Assembly: GCF_003053845.1 (NCBI RefSeq)
Contig: NZ_QAYG01000009.1
Coordinates: 1-64,000, forward strand
Source: Breoghania corrubedonensis
GTDB lineage: Bacteria; Pseudomonadota; Alphaproteobacteria; Rhizobiales; Stappiaceae
Direction of reading: 5' to 3'
DNA: 64,000 nt
The notes below the pieces were generated by a model. The model was not told where the DNA came from. It did no database searches and was given only the letters and a program-made list of their open reading frames with translations. The position numbers and the translations under genes are program-made. Of the stretch, positions 33,607 through 42,867 are shown one piece after another (position 1 is the stretch's first letter; the number at the start of each line of letters is the position of its first letter).

Positions 33607-34133
33607 GAACGATCTCCCATTTTTGGTGTCGCAGAGGAAGGACCGCACGATCTCGGTCACCCGGGCGCACCGGATTCAAGCGCCGAGCCGTCGGCCAGGA
33701 TCGCACTTCTGGCACGATTCGCCGCATTGTCGCCCATGACGCCCATTCTGACGCAACCGGCCCCCCTCCTCCCAGGGCAGCGAAACCGCCACAAATGTGT
33801 CGCATTTGAGCAACATTGGACAAAAATGAGCAATCAAGTGATGTCCGTCATTGTGCCATATTTAACTGCACAAAAAATATGCATACGCAATGAGCGACGC
33901 CCCGGGCACCCACTTTTGATAGTGTCTGGCCCTATTTGACGCACCGTTTCCTGACGTGAACGGAAGCGCTTTGCAAAAAAGCCGGTTCATTGTTCTTTTC
34001 CCCGGCCCCCGCATTGCCCGGTTTGATGCCCCGCACCCGGTTGTCAGTACTTGTGCGGTGTCGCTACCATCCTCTCAAACAACGGTATTCGGATAGCGAA
34101 TATCGGGCTGCCGAAGCAGTAGTCGGGGAACGG
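33607..34133. other. Divergent promoter region between the FAH and FadL genes
   Basis: About 525 bases with no supportable gene. The part from 33790 to 33905 is markedly AT-rich, with two direct copies of TGAGCAA 17 bases apart and several AT-rich hexamers, the likely promoter area for one or both divergent genes. Nothing else is recognisable. Confidence 0.45.
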
Positions 34134-35399
34134 ATGACGCTCATGTTAAAGAAAAAGCACTTATTTCTCACGGTTTCGATGGTGGCGCTCGCCGGTGGTG
34201 CGAGCCAGGCGATTGCCGGCGGCTTCGCGCTGCGCGAGCAGAGCGCCTACTACCAGGGCACATCGTTCGCGGGCAACGCGGTTGGCGGAGACTCGATCTC
34301 CTCGATGTTCTGGAACCCGGCGACCCTGACCAACACCATCGGCATGATCTCGGAATCGCATCACACGCTGATCGTGCCGAATTCGGAAATCACTCCGGAC
34401 TCAAGCGTTGCGACGGCAGCTTTCGGGCCCAGCGGCGATCTTGCCAACGATGCGTGGATCCCGTCCTCCTACACCGGCTACCAGATCGACGAGAACTGGT
34501 ATCTCGGCCTGTCCATCAACACGCCCTTCGGACTTTCGACGAAATCCGGACCGAACTGGTCCGGCCAGGTCTATGCCCGGACCTCGGAAGTGTTTTCCGT
34601 CAACGTCACACCGACCATCGCCTACAAGTTCAATGACATGATCTCGGTCGGCCTGGGCATGCAGTTCCAGTATTTCGACGTGCGACTGACGAGCGCCACC
34701 AATGCGCTCCCCGGAGCACCGACCGCGGGGCTGACGGGCGACGACATCGGCTACGGCTTCACCGCCGGCATCACACTGACGCCGATGAAGGGGACCGAGA
34801 TCGGTCTCGGCTATCGTTCGGCCGTCTTCCATGATCTGGACGGCAACTTCAGCACACCGGTCGCCATCGGGGCGCTGCCCGCCGGCACCTACGACATCTC
34901 CGCGAAGATGGCGACGCCGGACATGGTCACCCTCTCCGCCAAGCAGCGCATCACCGACAGTTTCCGCGTCATGGGCACGATCGAGTGGACCAACTGGAGC
35001 CGCCTGAAGGAGCCGGCAGTCCTTCTCGACAGCGGCACGCAGTTGCGCACGCTTCCGTTCAACTATGACGACAGCTGGTTCTTCTCTGTTGGAGGCGAGT
35101 ATGACTGGAACGATAAACTGACGCTTCGCGCCGGTGTCGCCTACGAACTGTCGCCGATCGACGAGAACATCCGCTCGCTACGCCTGCCCGACAGCGACCG
35201 CGTCTGGCTCTCCACCGGCCTCAGCTACAAGCCGATGGAAAACCTGTCGCTCGATCTCGGCTACACCTACATCTTTTCCGCCGAAGACGCCCGCGTGAAC
35301 ATCGGCCCCTCGCATCAGGACTATGCCGGCCTGACCTATACGGGCGATGTCGATGCCTCGGTGAACATCGTCTCGGCGGCCGTGCGCTACACCTGGTAG
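34134..35399 (+). CDS. FadL-family outer membrane protein (hydrophobic substrate porin)
   Basis: About 421 residues. ATG 34134 or 34143 is chosen for the signal peptide (MLKKKHLFLTVSMVALAGG then cleavage after AIA); the frame is open from 33990. The mature start GGFALREQSAYYQGTSFAG and the block NAVGGDSISSMFWNPATL are the FadL plug/N-terminal signature. The rest is an even run of beta-strands ending in the C-terminal aromatic signal AAVRYTW. FadL proteins admit long-chain fatty acids or aromatic hydrocarbons. A long-chain acyl-CoA ligase gene (42868) lies about 8 kb on but is not linked. A strong terminator follows. Confidence 0.93.
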   Translation: MTLMLKKKHLFLTVSMVALAGGASQAIAGGFALREQSAYYQGTSFAGNAVGGDSISSMFWNPATLTNTIGMISESHHTLIVPNSEITPDSSVATAAFGPSGDLANDAWIPSSYTGYQIDENWYLGLSINTPFGLSTKSGPNWSGQVYARTSEVFSVNVTPTIAYKFNDMISVGLGMQFQYFDVRLTSATNALPGAPTAGLTGDDIGYGFTAGITLTPMKGTEIGLGYRSAVFHDLDGNFSTPVAIGALPAGTYDISAKMATPDMVTLSAKQRITDSFRVMGTIEWTNWSRLKEPAVLLDSGTQLRTLPFNYDDSWFFSVGGEYDWNDKLTLRAGVAYELSPIDENIRSLRLPDSDRVWLSTGLSYKPMENLSLDLGYTYIFSAEDARVNIGPSHQDYAGLTYTGDVDASVNIVSAAVRYTW

Positions 35400-35434
35400 G
35401 CACACCGGCGGAACCGGCCTTTCGGCTTGCATTG

Positions 35435-35464
35435 CGCCCGGGACATCGTGTCCCGGGCGTTTTC
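35435..35464 (+). terminator. Intrinsic terminator of the FadL gene
   Basis: Stem CGCCCGGGACA / TGTCCCGGGCG with a TCG loop, followed by TTTTC, 36 bases after the FadL stop: a classic rho-independent terminator. Confidence 0.88.
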
Positions 35465-35546
35465 GTGTCACCCGGTAATACCGGGACAACCGAGCCGCCT
35501 CGCCATTTTCCGGACCGGGCCGCGCCCGACAACCGGGCTCAGGTCC

Positions 35547-36527
35547 TTACACCTTGCCCGGTGTCGATGCCCGACGTGCCCGGGTGCGGTCGATGCCAAG
35601 ACGATGCTCACGGTAAAGCACGAACAGCCCCGCCGCGATGACCACGACAGCACCGATGACGACCATCGGCCCGGGCACCTCGTCGAACATCACCCAGCCG
35701 AGTGCGGTCGCCCAGATGATCGTGGTGTAGTCGAAGGGCGCGATGGTCGAGGCATCGGCGAAACGGTAGCTCGTCGTCATCAGGATCTGCCCGAGCCCGC
35801 CGAGGATCCCGATAACGGCCAGCAGCATCAGCTGCCACGCATCGGGCATCACCCAGAATTGGCTCGGCCACAACAGACCGAGCGGGATCGTCGCCAGCGC
35901 CAGGATCGAGGATGAGCCGGAAAACCAGACGACAATCGTCGCCGACCGCTCGGAGGTGATCAGCTTGCGCACGATGATCGCCGCCCCCGCCATGAAAAGG
36001 GTCGCGGTGAGTGCAAGGCTCGCACCGACGGCGGTGCCATGATCGATATGGCTGTTGCCGAGGTTCGGCGACAGGATGATGATCACGCCGACAAAGCCCA
36101 CGCCGACCGCACTCCAGCGATAGACGCCAACGACTTCGCTCAGCACGAAGACCGCCAGAACGACGGTCAGGAGCGGCGCCGCATAGCCGATGGCAGTGGC
36201 GTCGGGCAGTGGAATGAAAGCAAGCGCGGCGAAATTGAGCCCCATAGCCGACACGCCGACGATGGCCCGCAGAAAGTGCCCGAGCGGCCGCTGCGTCTTG
36301 AGCGCCACCGGCAGATGCCCTTGATAGGCCATCATCACGATCACCGGGACCATTCCGACAAAATTGCGCGCAAAGACGATTTCGCCGGTGGGGATCACAT
36401 CGATGACCAGCTTGATCAGCGCCGACATAATGGTGAAGACGATGGTGGAGAGAATTTTGAGAACGATGCCGACCATCGGCCGACGTTGTGTTTCGTAGAC
36501 TGGCGTCGGAGACGCTCCGGAAGACAT
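35547..36527 (-). CDS. DMT superfamily transporter (EamA domains)
   Basis: A 326-residue, ten-helix drug/metabolite transporter made of two EamA repeats. Repeat one begins VGIVLKILSTIVFTIMSALI with the FARNFVGMVPV second-helix motif; repeat two ends at about residue 305 with YTTIIWATALGWVMFDEVPG, the usual last-domain block. A basic tail (LGIDRTRARRA) lies in the cytoplasm. Substrates of such exporters range from amino acids to purine derivatives and are not predictable. A second DMT gene at 39296 has related architecture; the two flank the molybdopterin hydroxylase gene. Confidence 0.9.
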   Translation of the reverse strand: MSSGASPTPVYETQRRPMVGIVLKILSTIVFTIMSALIKLVIDVIPTGEIVFARNFVGMVPVIVMMAYQGHLPVALKTQRPLGHFLRAIVGVSAMGLNFAALAFIPLPDATAIGYAAPLLTVVLAVFVLSEVVGVYRWSAVGVGFVGVIIILSPNLGNSHIDHGTAVGASLALTATLFMAGAAIIVRKLITSERSATIVVWFSGSSSILALATIPLGLLWPSQFWVMPDAWQLMLLAVIGILGGLGQILMTTSYRFADASTIAPFDYTTIIWATALGWVMFDEVPGPMVVIGAVVVIAAGLFVLYREHRLGIDRTRARRASTPGKV

Positions 36528-36752
36528 GAAGGACTGCTGCTTTCAGGCCACGGGGCCGTGGCGGTCGGAGAAGCGGCGCCGATAAGGCGTCAGGTAGGAG
36601 AACCGCCCTTCCCGCAGGGGGCGGCGGCCCCGGTTATGGAGCCTCCTGCCCCAGGCTCTTGTACCTGATGGCAGGAAGCCGGCATCCGCACAAGTCGCGC
36701 GCGGCATTCGCGCGGCGACCTGACGACGCAAGAACAGCGCGCAGGCGCCGCC

Positions 36753-39062
36753 TCAGGATCGTGCGGCCCGGATCGCATCCCAGACCCGCAGCGGCGTCGC
36801 CGGCATGTCGATATGCCCGACGCCCGCCCCGCGCCGCAACGCGTCGGCGACGGCATTCATGACCGCGCCGCACCCGCCGATGGTTCCCGCCTCGCCCGCG
36901 CCCTTGATCCCCAGCGCGTTCGTCGTGGACGGTACGTTCCGCGTCTGGAAATCGAAGGCCGGCACATCACCGGCACGCGGCAGCGCGTAGTCGAGCAGCG
37001 ACGCGCTCACCAACTGCCCCTCGCCGTCATAAACGGTGTCTTCCATCAGCGCCTGACCGATCGCCTGAGCAACTCCGCCATGAATCTGGCCGGCGAGCAA
37101 CAGCGGGTTCACGGTGACACCGAAATCATCAACAATCGTGTAACGTACGATCTCGGTCGTCCCCGTTTCCGGATCGATTTCCACCTCGCAGATGTGAGTG
37201 CCGTTTGGGTAGGTCGCCTCCGACTGCTTGATGCGCGCCTGCGACATCAATCCTTCCGGATCCGACGTGCTCGCCGCGATCTGGGCAAGGCTAACCGCCT
37301 TGTCTGTCCCCACGACCCGGACCATGCCGTCGGCAAGTTCCAGATCGCCGGCGCCCGCCTCCAGTTGGTCGGCGGCGATCGCCTTGATCTTTTCGACGAG
37401 CGTGCGCGAGGCGGTGTCGACGGAGGGAAGCCCGATGGGAATGGAACGCGACCCGCCGGTTCCGCCCCCTGTGGCGATGCGGTCGCTGTCGCCCTGCACC
37501 ACGTCAATCCCGTCCAGATCGAGCCCGAGAATCTCGGCCGCAACCTGGCTGTAGGCGGTGGCATGACCCTGACCGTTGGTCTGCGTGCCGATGAGAAGGG
37601 TCACCCGGCCGCTCGTCTCCAGCTTCATGTTGACCTCTTCGGAGCCGGCGAAGGCGCAGGCCTCGATATAGGTCGACATGCCGATGCCACGATATTTGCC
37701 GCGCCCGCGTGCCTCTTCCGCGCGCGCGTCGAAGTCCGCCCAGCCGGCCTCCTCCATCGCCTTGTCCATGTGGGCGGAGAATTCGCCCGTGTCGTACATG
37801 CGGCCGGTGGCGGTGGTGTAGGGGAGCTTTTCGGATGCGATGAAGTTGAGGCGGCGGATCTCCGGCGTGGCGAGCCCCATCTCGATCGCGGCCTTGTCGA
37901 CCAGCCGGTCGATCAGATAGGCCGCCTCCGGTCGCCCGGCACCGCGATAGGCATCGACCGGCACCGTGTGGGTGAAGACGCCGCGCACCCGCACATGCAG
38001 CGCGTCGATATCATAGAGCCCCGTCGACATGGTCGTCCCGACATAGGGAATGTAGGGGCCGAACTGATGCAGGTAGGCCCCCATGTTCGCAACGACGTCG
38101 ATCTTCAGGCCAAGGAACCGGCCATCGGCGTCCATCGCCAGTTCCGCATGGGTGACGTTGTCACGTCCCTGCGCGCAGGCAACGAAGTGCTCCATGCGCT
38201 CGCTGATCCACTTGACCGGCCGGCCGAGCCTCTCCGCAGCCACCAGGCAGAGCGGATATTCGCGATAGACGAACATCTTGGTGCCGAACCCGCCGCCCAC
38301 ATCCGGCGTCATGACATGCAGCCGGGCCGGATCGATCTTCAGGATGTCGCCGGCGACGATATCGCGTACGCCGTGAACGCCCTGGGTGCCGACGGTCAGC
38401 GTGTAACGATCGGTCTCGCTGTCGTATTCGCCGATGCAGCCGCGGGTCTCCATGTAGTTGGAGACCAGACGGTTGTTGACGATGTCGATGGACGTGACAT
38501 GCGCGGCCCGGGCGAAGGCTTCCTCCGTCTTCGCCTTGTCGCCGTGGCCGAGTTCGAAGGCCTGGTTGGTGCCGGTGTCGGGCCACACCAGCGGCGCACC
38601 GGGATCCAGCGCCTTGCCCGTTTCCACCACCACTTCGAGCGGATCGTAATCGACCTCGATCAGCTCGGCCGCCGACTTCGCCGCATCGACGCTGTCGGCG
38701 ACAACGAAGGCGATCGCGTCGCCGACGAAGCGCACCGTGTCGGAGCACAGCACCTCGCGCGGCGGCACGGCATGCTGCGAGCCATCGACCTGCGGCATGA
38801 CCGCCTTGGTCGGCATCAACCCGAGATCGGCCACATCGGCCGCGGTCAGAACCAGTGATACACCGGGCGCGCTGCGCGCGTCATCGAGCCCCGACAAGGT
38901 GAAGCGGGCATGAGGCATGGCCGAGCGCAGCATGTAGCCGTGAAGGGAGCCCTCGGGCGTGCTGTCATCGACATAGTGGCCGTGACCGGTGATGAGGCTG
39001 GGATCTTCCTTCCGGCGCACCGCGGCGCCGATGCCGAATTTCACGTTGACCGGCTGGTTCAT
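36753..39062 (-). CDS. Xanthine dehydrogenase/CO dehydrogenase-family molybdopterin-binding large subunit, orphan
   Basis: About 769 residues from ATG 39062 (MNQPVNVKFGIGAAVRRKED; AAAGG upstream). The small aldehyde-oxidase hammerhead domain occupies about 20-130; the molybdopterin-binding domain includes PDVGGGFGTKM, AYRGAGRPEAAY, QTNGQGHATAYSQVAAEILG, GGTGGSRS and GEAGTIGGCGAVMNAV with the catalytic Glu. The CO-specific selenocysteine-loop signature is absent. Such subunits need an FAD subunit and a 2Fe-2S subunit, but neither is encoded on either side. Possible roles are oxidation of an aldehyde or N-heterocycle with partners encoded elsewhere. It is divergent from the DMT gene at 39296. 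Confidence 0.92.
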   Translation of the reverse strand: MNQPVNVKFGIGAAVRRKEDPSLITGHGHYVDDSTPEGSLHGYMLRSAMPHARFTLSGLDDARSAPGVSLVLTAADVADLGLMPTKAVMPQVDGSQHAVPPREVLCSDTVRFVGDAIAFVVADSVDAAKSAAELIEVDYDPLEVVVETGKALDPGAPLVWPDTGTNQAFELGHGDKAKTEEAFARAAHVTSIDIVNNRLVSNYMETRGCIGEYDSETDRYTLTVGTQGVHGVRDIVAGDILKIDPARLHVMTPDVGGGFGTKMFVYREYPLCLVAAERLGRPVKWISERMEHFVACAQGRDNVTHAELAMDADGRFLGLKIDVVANMGAYLHQFGPYIPYVGTTMSTGLYDIDALHVRVRGVFTHTVPVDAYRGAGRPEAAYLIDRLVDKAAIEMGLATPEIRRLNFIASEKLPYTTATGRMYDTGEFSAHMDKAMEEAGWADFDARAEEARGRGKYRGIGMSTYIEACAFAGSEEVNMKLETSGRVTLLIGTQTNGQGHATAYSQVAAEILGLDLDGIDVVQGDSDRIATGGGTGGSRSIPIGLPSVDTASRTLVEKIKAIAADQLEAGAGDLELADGMVRVVGTDKAVSLAQIAASTSDPEGLMSQARIKQSEATYPNGTHICEVEIDPETGTTEIVRYTIVDDFGVTVNPLLLAGQIHGGVAQAIGQALMEDTVYDGEGQLVSASLLDYALPRAGDVPAFDFQTRNVPSTTNALGIKGAGEAGTIGGCGAVMNAVADALRRGAGVGHIDMPATPLRVWDAIRAARS

Positions 39063-39295
39063 GCAAAAAGTGCCTTTCGGTTCGCTGTCGCCGTGGAAAA
39101 GGGTGGCCTGGCGAGAACAGGATAGTGAGAAGACAGGACAAGGATAGGGCGCCCCCTGAGCTTCGCCAGACCCCGCAAACATCCCCTCCCACCAGAATCA
39201 TATGGTCACCTCCGCAACGTTATTTGAAAACCGGAGAGCCAGAGAGCGGGACGGAATTGCGGCAAGAACAGATAACCCTTGCGGGGGATTCCATT

Positions 39296-40354
39296 ATGGG
39301 GGAGGTTTTGAATGGAGTATACAATCGCATGCAAGAATCTCCCCCAAAGCCCATCCCCGATCCGGTAAACGCGCATACCGAGGCGCTCGGGACCATTGAA
39401 AATCCTCCGGGTATGGCGCGGCGCGGACGCCTTCGCTGGCTCGCTTGGTGGGAGACGCTGCCGGGCAATGCCCGCGGCGCCCTGTGGATCCTCGCCGCGG
39501 CCTTCTTCTTCACGATCATGACGACGCTGATCAAGCTCGCCGGGGAGCGCATCAACGTCACGGAAATCCTGCTGGTGCGCCAGATCGTGATGACCATCAT
39601 CGTCGCGCCGACGATCATCAGCTCCTTCCCCTCCTCGCTGCGTACCGCGCGCCCGGAACTCCACCTGATGCGCATCGTGCTCGCCTCCGGCGCGATGCTT
39701 TTCGGGTTTACCGCCGTCATCAACCTGCCGCTGGCTGACGCCACCGCGATTTCCTTCGCCAAGAGCTTCTTCGTGACGATCTTCGCGATCGTGATCTTGA
39801 AGGAGACGGTCGGCCTGCACCGCTGGGGCGCGGTCATCGTCGGCTTCCTGGGGGTCGTCGTGATGCTGAACCCGACCGGCGAAGGCTCGATGAATGTTTA
39901 CGGATTGATGGCAGTGGCGGGGGCCGCCTGCGCCGGGATGGTGATGATCCTGATCCGTCAGATGTCGCGTACCGACAGACCCGTGACGATCCTCACCTAC
40001 CAGGCCTTCGGCGTCGGCCTGATCATGATTGTGCCGACCTGGATCTACTGGGTGACGCCAACATGGAAGGAAGCCGCGATCCTCGTCGCCATCGGCGTCG
40101 TCGCGTGGTTTGCCCAGATGTGCAACATCCAGGCCTTCCGCGCCGGCGAGGCCACGGCAATCGCCTCGCTTGATTACACCAGGCTGCTTTATGCGACGAT
40201 CTTCGGGGTGATGATCTTCGGGCAATGGCCGGGGGCCAGCACGTTCGTCGGCGCTGCCATCATCATCACCGCCTCGCTCTACACCGTCCACCGCGAGGCC
40301 CGGCGCAACAAGCGGCTCGTACGCGACGCGGACGGACGCGGATACAACAACTAA
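39296..40354 (+). CDS. DMT superfamily transporter (EamA domains)
   Basis: About 352 residues, ten helices. ATG 39296 has GGGGG upstream; ATG 39329 (MQESPPKPIPD) is an alternative. A 45-residue soluble N terminus precedes the first helix ALWILAAAFFFTIMTTLIKL. The segment PLADATAISFAKSFFVTIFA and the C-terminal ASLDYTRLLYATIFGVMIFG match the EamA exporters near RhaT/YdcZ. Substrate unknown. It is divergent from the molybdopterin hydroxylase subunit. The AT-rich TIR-like gene starts 125 bases downstream; composition changes abruptly after this gene's stop. Confidence 0.9.
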   Translation: MGEVLNGVYNRMQESPPKPIPDPVNAHTEALGTIENPPGMARRGRLRWLAWWETLPGNARGALWILAAAFFFTIMTTLIKLAGERINVTEILLVRQIVMTIIVAPTIISSFPSSLRTARPELHLMRIVLASGAMLFGFTAVINLPLADATAISFAKSFFVTIFAIVILKETVGLHRWGAVIVGFLGVVVMLNPTGEGSMNVYGLMAVAGAACAGMVMILIRQMSRTDRPVTILTYQAFGVGLIMIVPTWIYWVTPTWKEAAILVAIGVVAWFAQMCNIQAFRAGEATAIASLDYTRLLYATIFGVMIFGQWPGASTFVGAAIIITASLYTVHREARRNKRLVRDADGRGYNN

Positions 40355-40438
40355 AACGCTTACCTTCTCGAACACAGCCCGCGACGACGGGAAACTCCAG
40401 CCCCCACTCTTCTAACTTTCTCCGGTTTATTTTTCGAA

Positions 40439-40444
40439 TATAAT
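40439..40444 (+). promoter_or_regulatory. Consensus -10 box upstream of the TIR-like gene
   Basis: A perfect TATAAT lies 35 bases before the ATG at 40479 in AT-rich sequence; the -35 region (CTTTCT at 40416) is weak. It suggests sigma70-type transcription of the island gene from its own promoter rather than read-through from the DMT gene. Confidence 0.45.
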
Positions 40445-40478
40445 GGTTTCTCCTTAATGAACCTAACGTTGGTTTTAA

Positions 40479-41780
40479 ATGTATAGCTTCAAAAATCGTG
40501 TTTTTGTCGTGTGGGGCGGGAACAAAGACCTCGCCGAGAAAGTATCAAAGAGACTAATGGATAAAGTTACGGAAGCCACGGTAGGCGGCGACCTCACGGA
40601 TTTGGATTCTAATTACTACATCGGGCCTCGAATTGTCGCGCAGATGAGCGAAGCAAGCGAGTGCATAATATTAGTGAAGGCTGATTTCGATGAGAAAATA
40701 GAAAGGTATCGTTTTCGTGAAAATCTGATGTTCGAGTGGGGATTTCTGCTTAGCAGACTAAAAAAAGGTAAATTGTTCGTATTCCTAACTAACTGCGAGA
40801 GAACCGCCCTACCCTCTGACTTGCAAGGGGCTTTTACTTTTGTCGTACCACGGGATGCAGAAACATTGGCATCGCAAGCCTCATGGATAGTCAAAAAATA
40901 CAAAGAGTCAAAAGTAAAAGAGAATTTTCTCGCTTTCGATTTATTTGCAAATTGGCCGCGATGGAGAGTATTTTTTGAGCGACAAGTGAACGGGTCGGAC
41001 GCCCCTCAGCCGGACCTATTTGGCCCAGCTTTGGTCAGCGCTTTCCCGCCCGCGCTTTACGCTGAAGACTTGGAATTCTACGGCGACCTCCTGAATAAAA
41101 TTGACCGACTGGAAAACGGGCAAAATCAATACGTGACGATGGCAATTTCGATGTATGAGTACACGAAATTCGCACGATCAAAGAAAGACAGTGATTTTAA
41201 TTCCGGAGACTTCACAAATATAAAGAGAAAATTTTCATTTATATCCGGAGATAACGATAGCTTTCTAGCATCTGTCGCTCAACAGTTCATGGGCCTTTGC
41301 CTACGACATGAGGCCATTCTTGCAAATAGAGAATTAGATTATCAAAACAGTTGTAGATTACTAGATTATTCGATGCAACATTTTTTGAAAGCTAATAATT
41401 ACTTTGAGACATCAAACATTGATGAGAGAACAAAATTCGTATGGCTATCTTATATTAGTGCGAACATATCGAACTGCTTCGAGCTTATGGGGCAAATTGA
41501 TCAATCTATGATATATATGGAGAAGTCCCTTCAATTTCGACAGAACGTATTATCAAATTTGCGAGAAGAACAATCCCCTTTCATATATCAATCAATTTTG
41601 GCGGAGTATTATATAAACTGTCTGAGATACAGTTTAATTTCCAATAAAAAACATGAAGAATACAATGACATTGTATCTCATATTAAGAGGAAAGAGAAAA
41701 TACCAGGAGGCTATGTCTGGACGATGTTGTTAATAACATTCCAGAGAACGGAAGAATTCTTTAAAGACAATCTAGCGTGA
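40479..41780 (+). CDS. TIR-like domain plus C-terminal helical-repeat protein, candidate anti-phage effector
   Basis: A 433-residue protein in visibly AT-rich DNA (TTA, ATA, AGA codons) within a GC-rich genome. Residues 1-140 match the TIR-like nucleotide-binding family (PF10137 type): RVFVVWGGNKDLAEKVSKRL at the start, SEASECIILVKADF, then RENLMFEWGFLLSRLKKGKL with a Glu where the family has its conserved, probably catalytic one, and ALPSDLQGAFTFVVPRD closing the domain. Residues about 180-433 are helical with TPR-like features (LMGQIDQSMIYMEKSLQFRQ). TIR-like effectors of CBASS and Pycsar degrade NAD after infection. No cyclase or other partner gene is adjacent, so it would act alone. Function is inferred from domain and context. 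Confidence 0.75.
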   Translation: MYSFKNRVFVVWGGNKDLAEKVSKRLMDKVTEATVGGDLTDLDSNYYIGPRIVAQMSEASECIILVKADFDEKIERYRFRENLMFEWGFLLSRLKKGKLFVFLTNCERTALPSDLQGAFTFVVPRDAETLASQASWIVKKYKESKVKENFLAFDLFANWPRWRVFFERQVNGSDAPQPDLFGPALVSAFPPALYAEDLEFYGDLLNKIDRLENGQNQYVTMAISMYEYTKFARSKKDSDFNSGDFTNIKRKFSFISGDNDSFLASVAQQFMGLCLRHEAILANRELDYQNSCRLLDYSMQHFLKANNYFETSNIDERTKFVWLSYISANISNCFELMGQIDQSMIYMEKSLQFRQNVLSNLREEQSPFIYQSILAEYYINCLRYSLISNKKHEEYNDIVSHIKRKEKIPGGYVWTMLLITFQRTEEFFKDNLA

Positions 41781-41787
41781 CTATATC

Positions 41788-42696
41788 TCACGCGCCGTTG
41801 AAACGCACCTTGCCCAGGCCAGATACGTCGTAGCCGCCGAACTCCTGCGTCATCTCGGCGAACGCCGTCGTGCGGCAGAACTCGACAAGGGTCTGCAACG
41901 GGGGCTCGAACCAGGCACGGCGCCAGACGAGGAGATCATAGCGCTCGCGGCACAGCGGCACGAAATCGAGCTTGAACTGGTGGGCGAGCGCCGACAGCCC
42001 GAAGGCGGCATCCGCCTTGCCCTCCAGAACCGCCAGCGCCGCGTCGCGCTCGTCGCGTGCCGGGCTTCCCGGAGAACGCAGATCGGATACCTTGAGGCCC
42101 GCACCAAGCAGCATGGTCTCCATCAACCGCTGACTGCCCGCCTTGGCCTGTCGCTGGACCACCCGTACGCCTGCAAGGTCGGTTATCGCGGAAAGTCCCA
42201 GGGGATTGCCCTTGGCGACGATCAGCCCGCGCTCCCGCCAGGCCCATTCGATCAACACCACGGGACGATAGCTGAACTGCTCGACGACCGTCGCCTGGTT
42301 CCAGTGCAGCCCCTCCCCGCCTTCCGGGTCGGGTTCGGAAACATGAAGCCCGGCCGCGATCCCTCCGCGCTCCGCGAAGCGTTCCAGGCCGTCGAACGAG
42401 CCGTCGAAAAACGAAGCGAGGCCGGACCCGGATTCACGCAAGGCCCATTCCAGCAGCGGGTCGTGTGATCCGAGCACGACATTCGGCCGCTCTTCCGATT
42501 GCGCCGCCTGCCCTTCGCCGCCGCCCGCGCTCTCGATCCAGGCCAGCACCGCCTCGCGCGGAAACAGCAACTTGCCGGTCGCGCGCGAATGCGGAACAGC
42601 CCCCGTGGCGACCAGATCGTAGACCTTGCGTTCCTTGACCCGCAGCAACTCGGCCATTTCCCGGGTGGTCAGGTAACTCGGCAACGGCGACGTCAT
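41788..42696 (-). CDS. Excisionase-type HTH regulator with periplasmic-binding-protein-like domain
   Basis: A 302-residue protein. Residues 8-55 are a MerR/excisionase-like winged helix (YLTTREMAELLRVKERKVYD ... PREAVLAWIE). The rest is a substrate-binding-like domain of the PBP_like family (PF12727): GSHDPLLEWALRESGSGLA, AAGLHVSEPD, GNPLGLSAITDLAGVRVVQR, and EGKADAAFGLSALAHQF. Proteins of this design are often found with molybdate or tungstate metabolism and probably sense a small ligand. It converges with the TIR-like gene, 7 bases between stops; the two ends (each Ala-stop, GCGTGA) form a small inverted repeat. Confidence 0.85.
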   Translation of the reverse strand: MTSPLPSYLTTREMAELLRVKERKVYDLVATGAVPHSRATGKLLFPREAVLAWIESAGGGEGQAAQSEERPNVVLGSHDPLLEWALRESGSGLASFFDGSFDGLERFAERGGIAAGLHVSEPDPEGGEGLHWNQATVVEQFSYRPVVLIEWAWRERGLIVAKGNPLGLSAITDLAGVRVVQRQAKAGSQRLMETMLLGAGLKVSDLRSPGSPARDERDAALAVLEGKADAAFGLSALAHQFKLDFVPLCRERYDLLVWRRAWFEPPLQTLVEFCRTTAFAEMTQEFGGYDVSGLGKVRFNGA

Positions 42697-42867
42697 GGGC
42701 AGCCTCGTGAGCGCAGCGTGTCCGCGTCCACACGAACGCGGGATACACCAAGAACCTCCGCCGCCGGCAACCGGGCGATTCCCGCTGATGCCTTTGGTCG
42801 GACCTCCTCATCGGTTTTTTCCGAGTATTTCCGATACAGGCCGCGGGCGAACGAAGCAAGCAGGCCG

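Noticed and set aside
36813-38858. 681-codon plus-strand frame opposite the molybdopterin hydroxylase gene
   Set aside because: Shadow frame; the real subunit on the minus strand keeps all its cofactor motifs.
40479-41780. Integrase, transposase or flanking direct repeats around the TIR-like island
   Set aside because: None were found on either side; transfer is argued only from composition and isolation.
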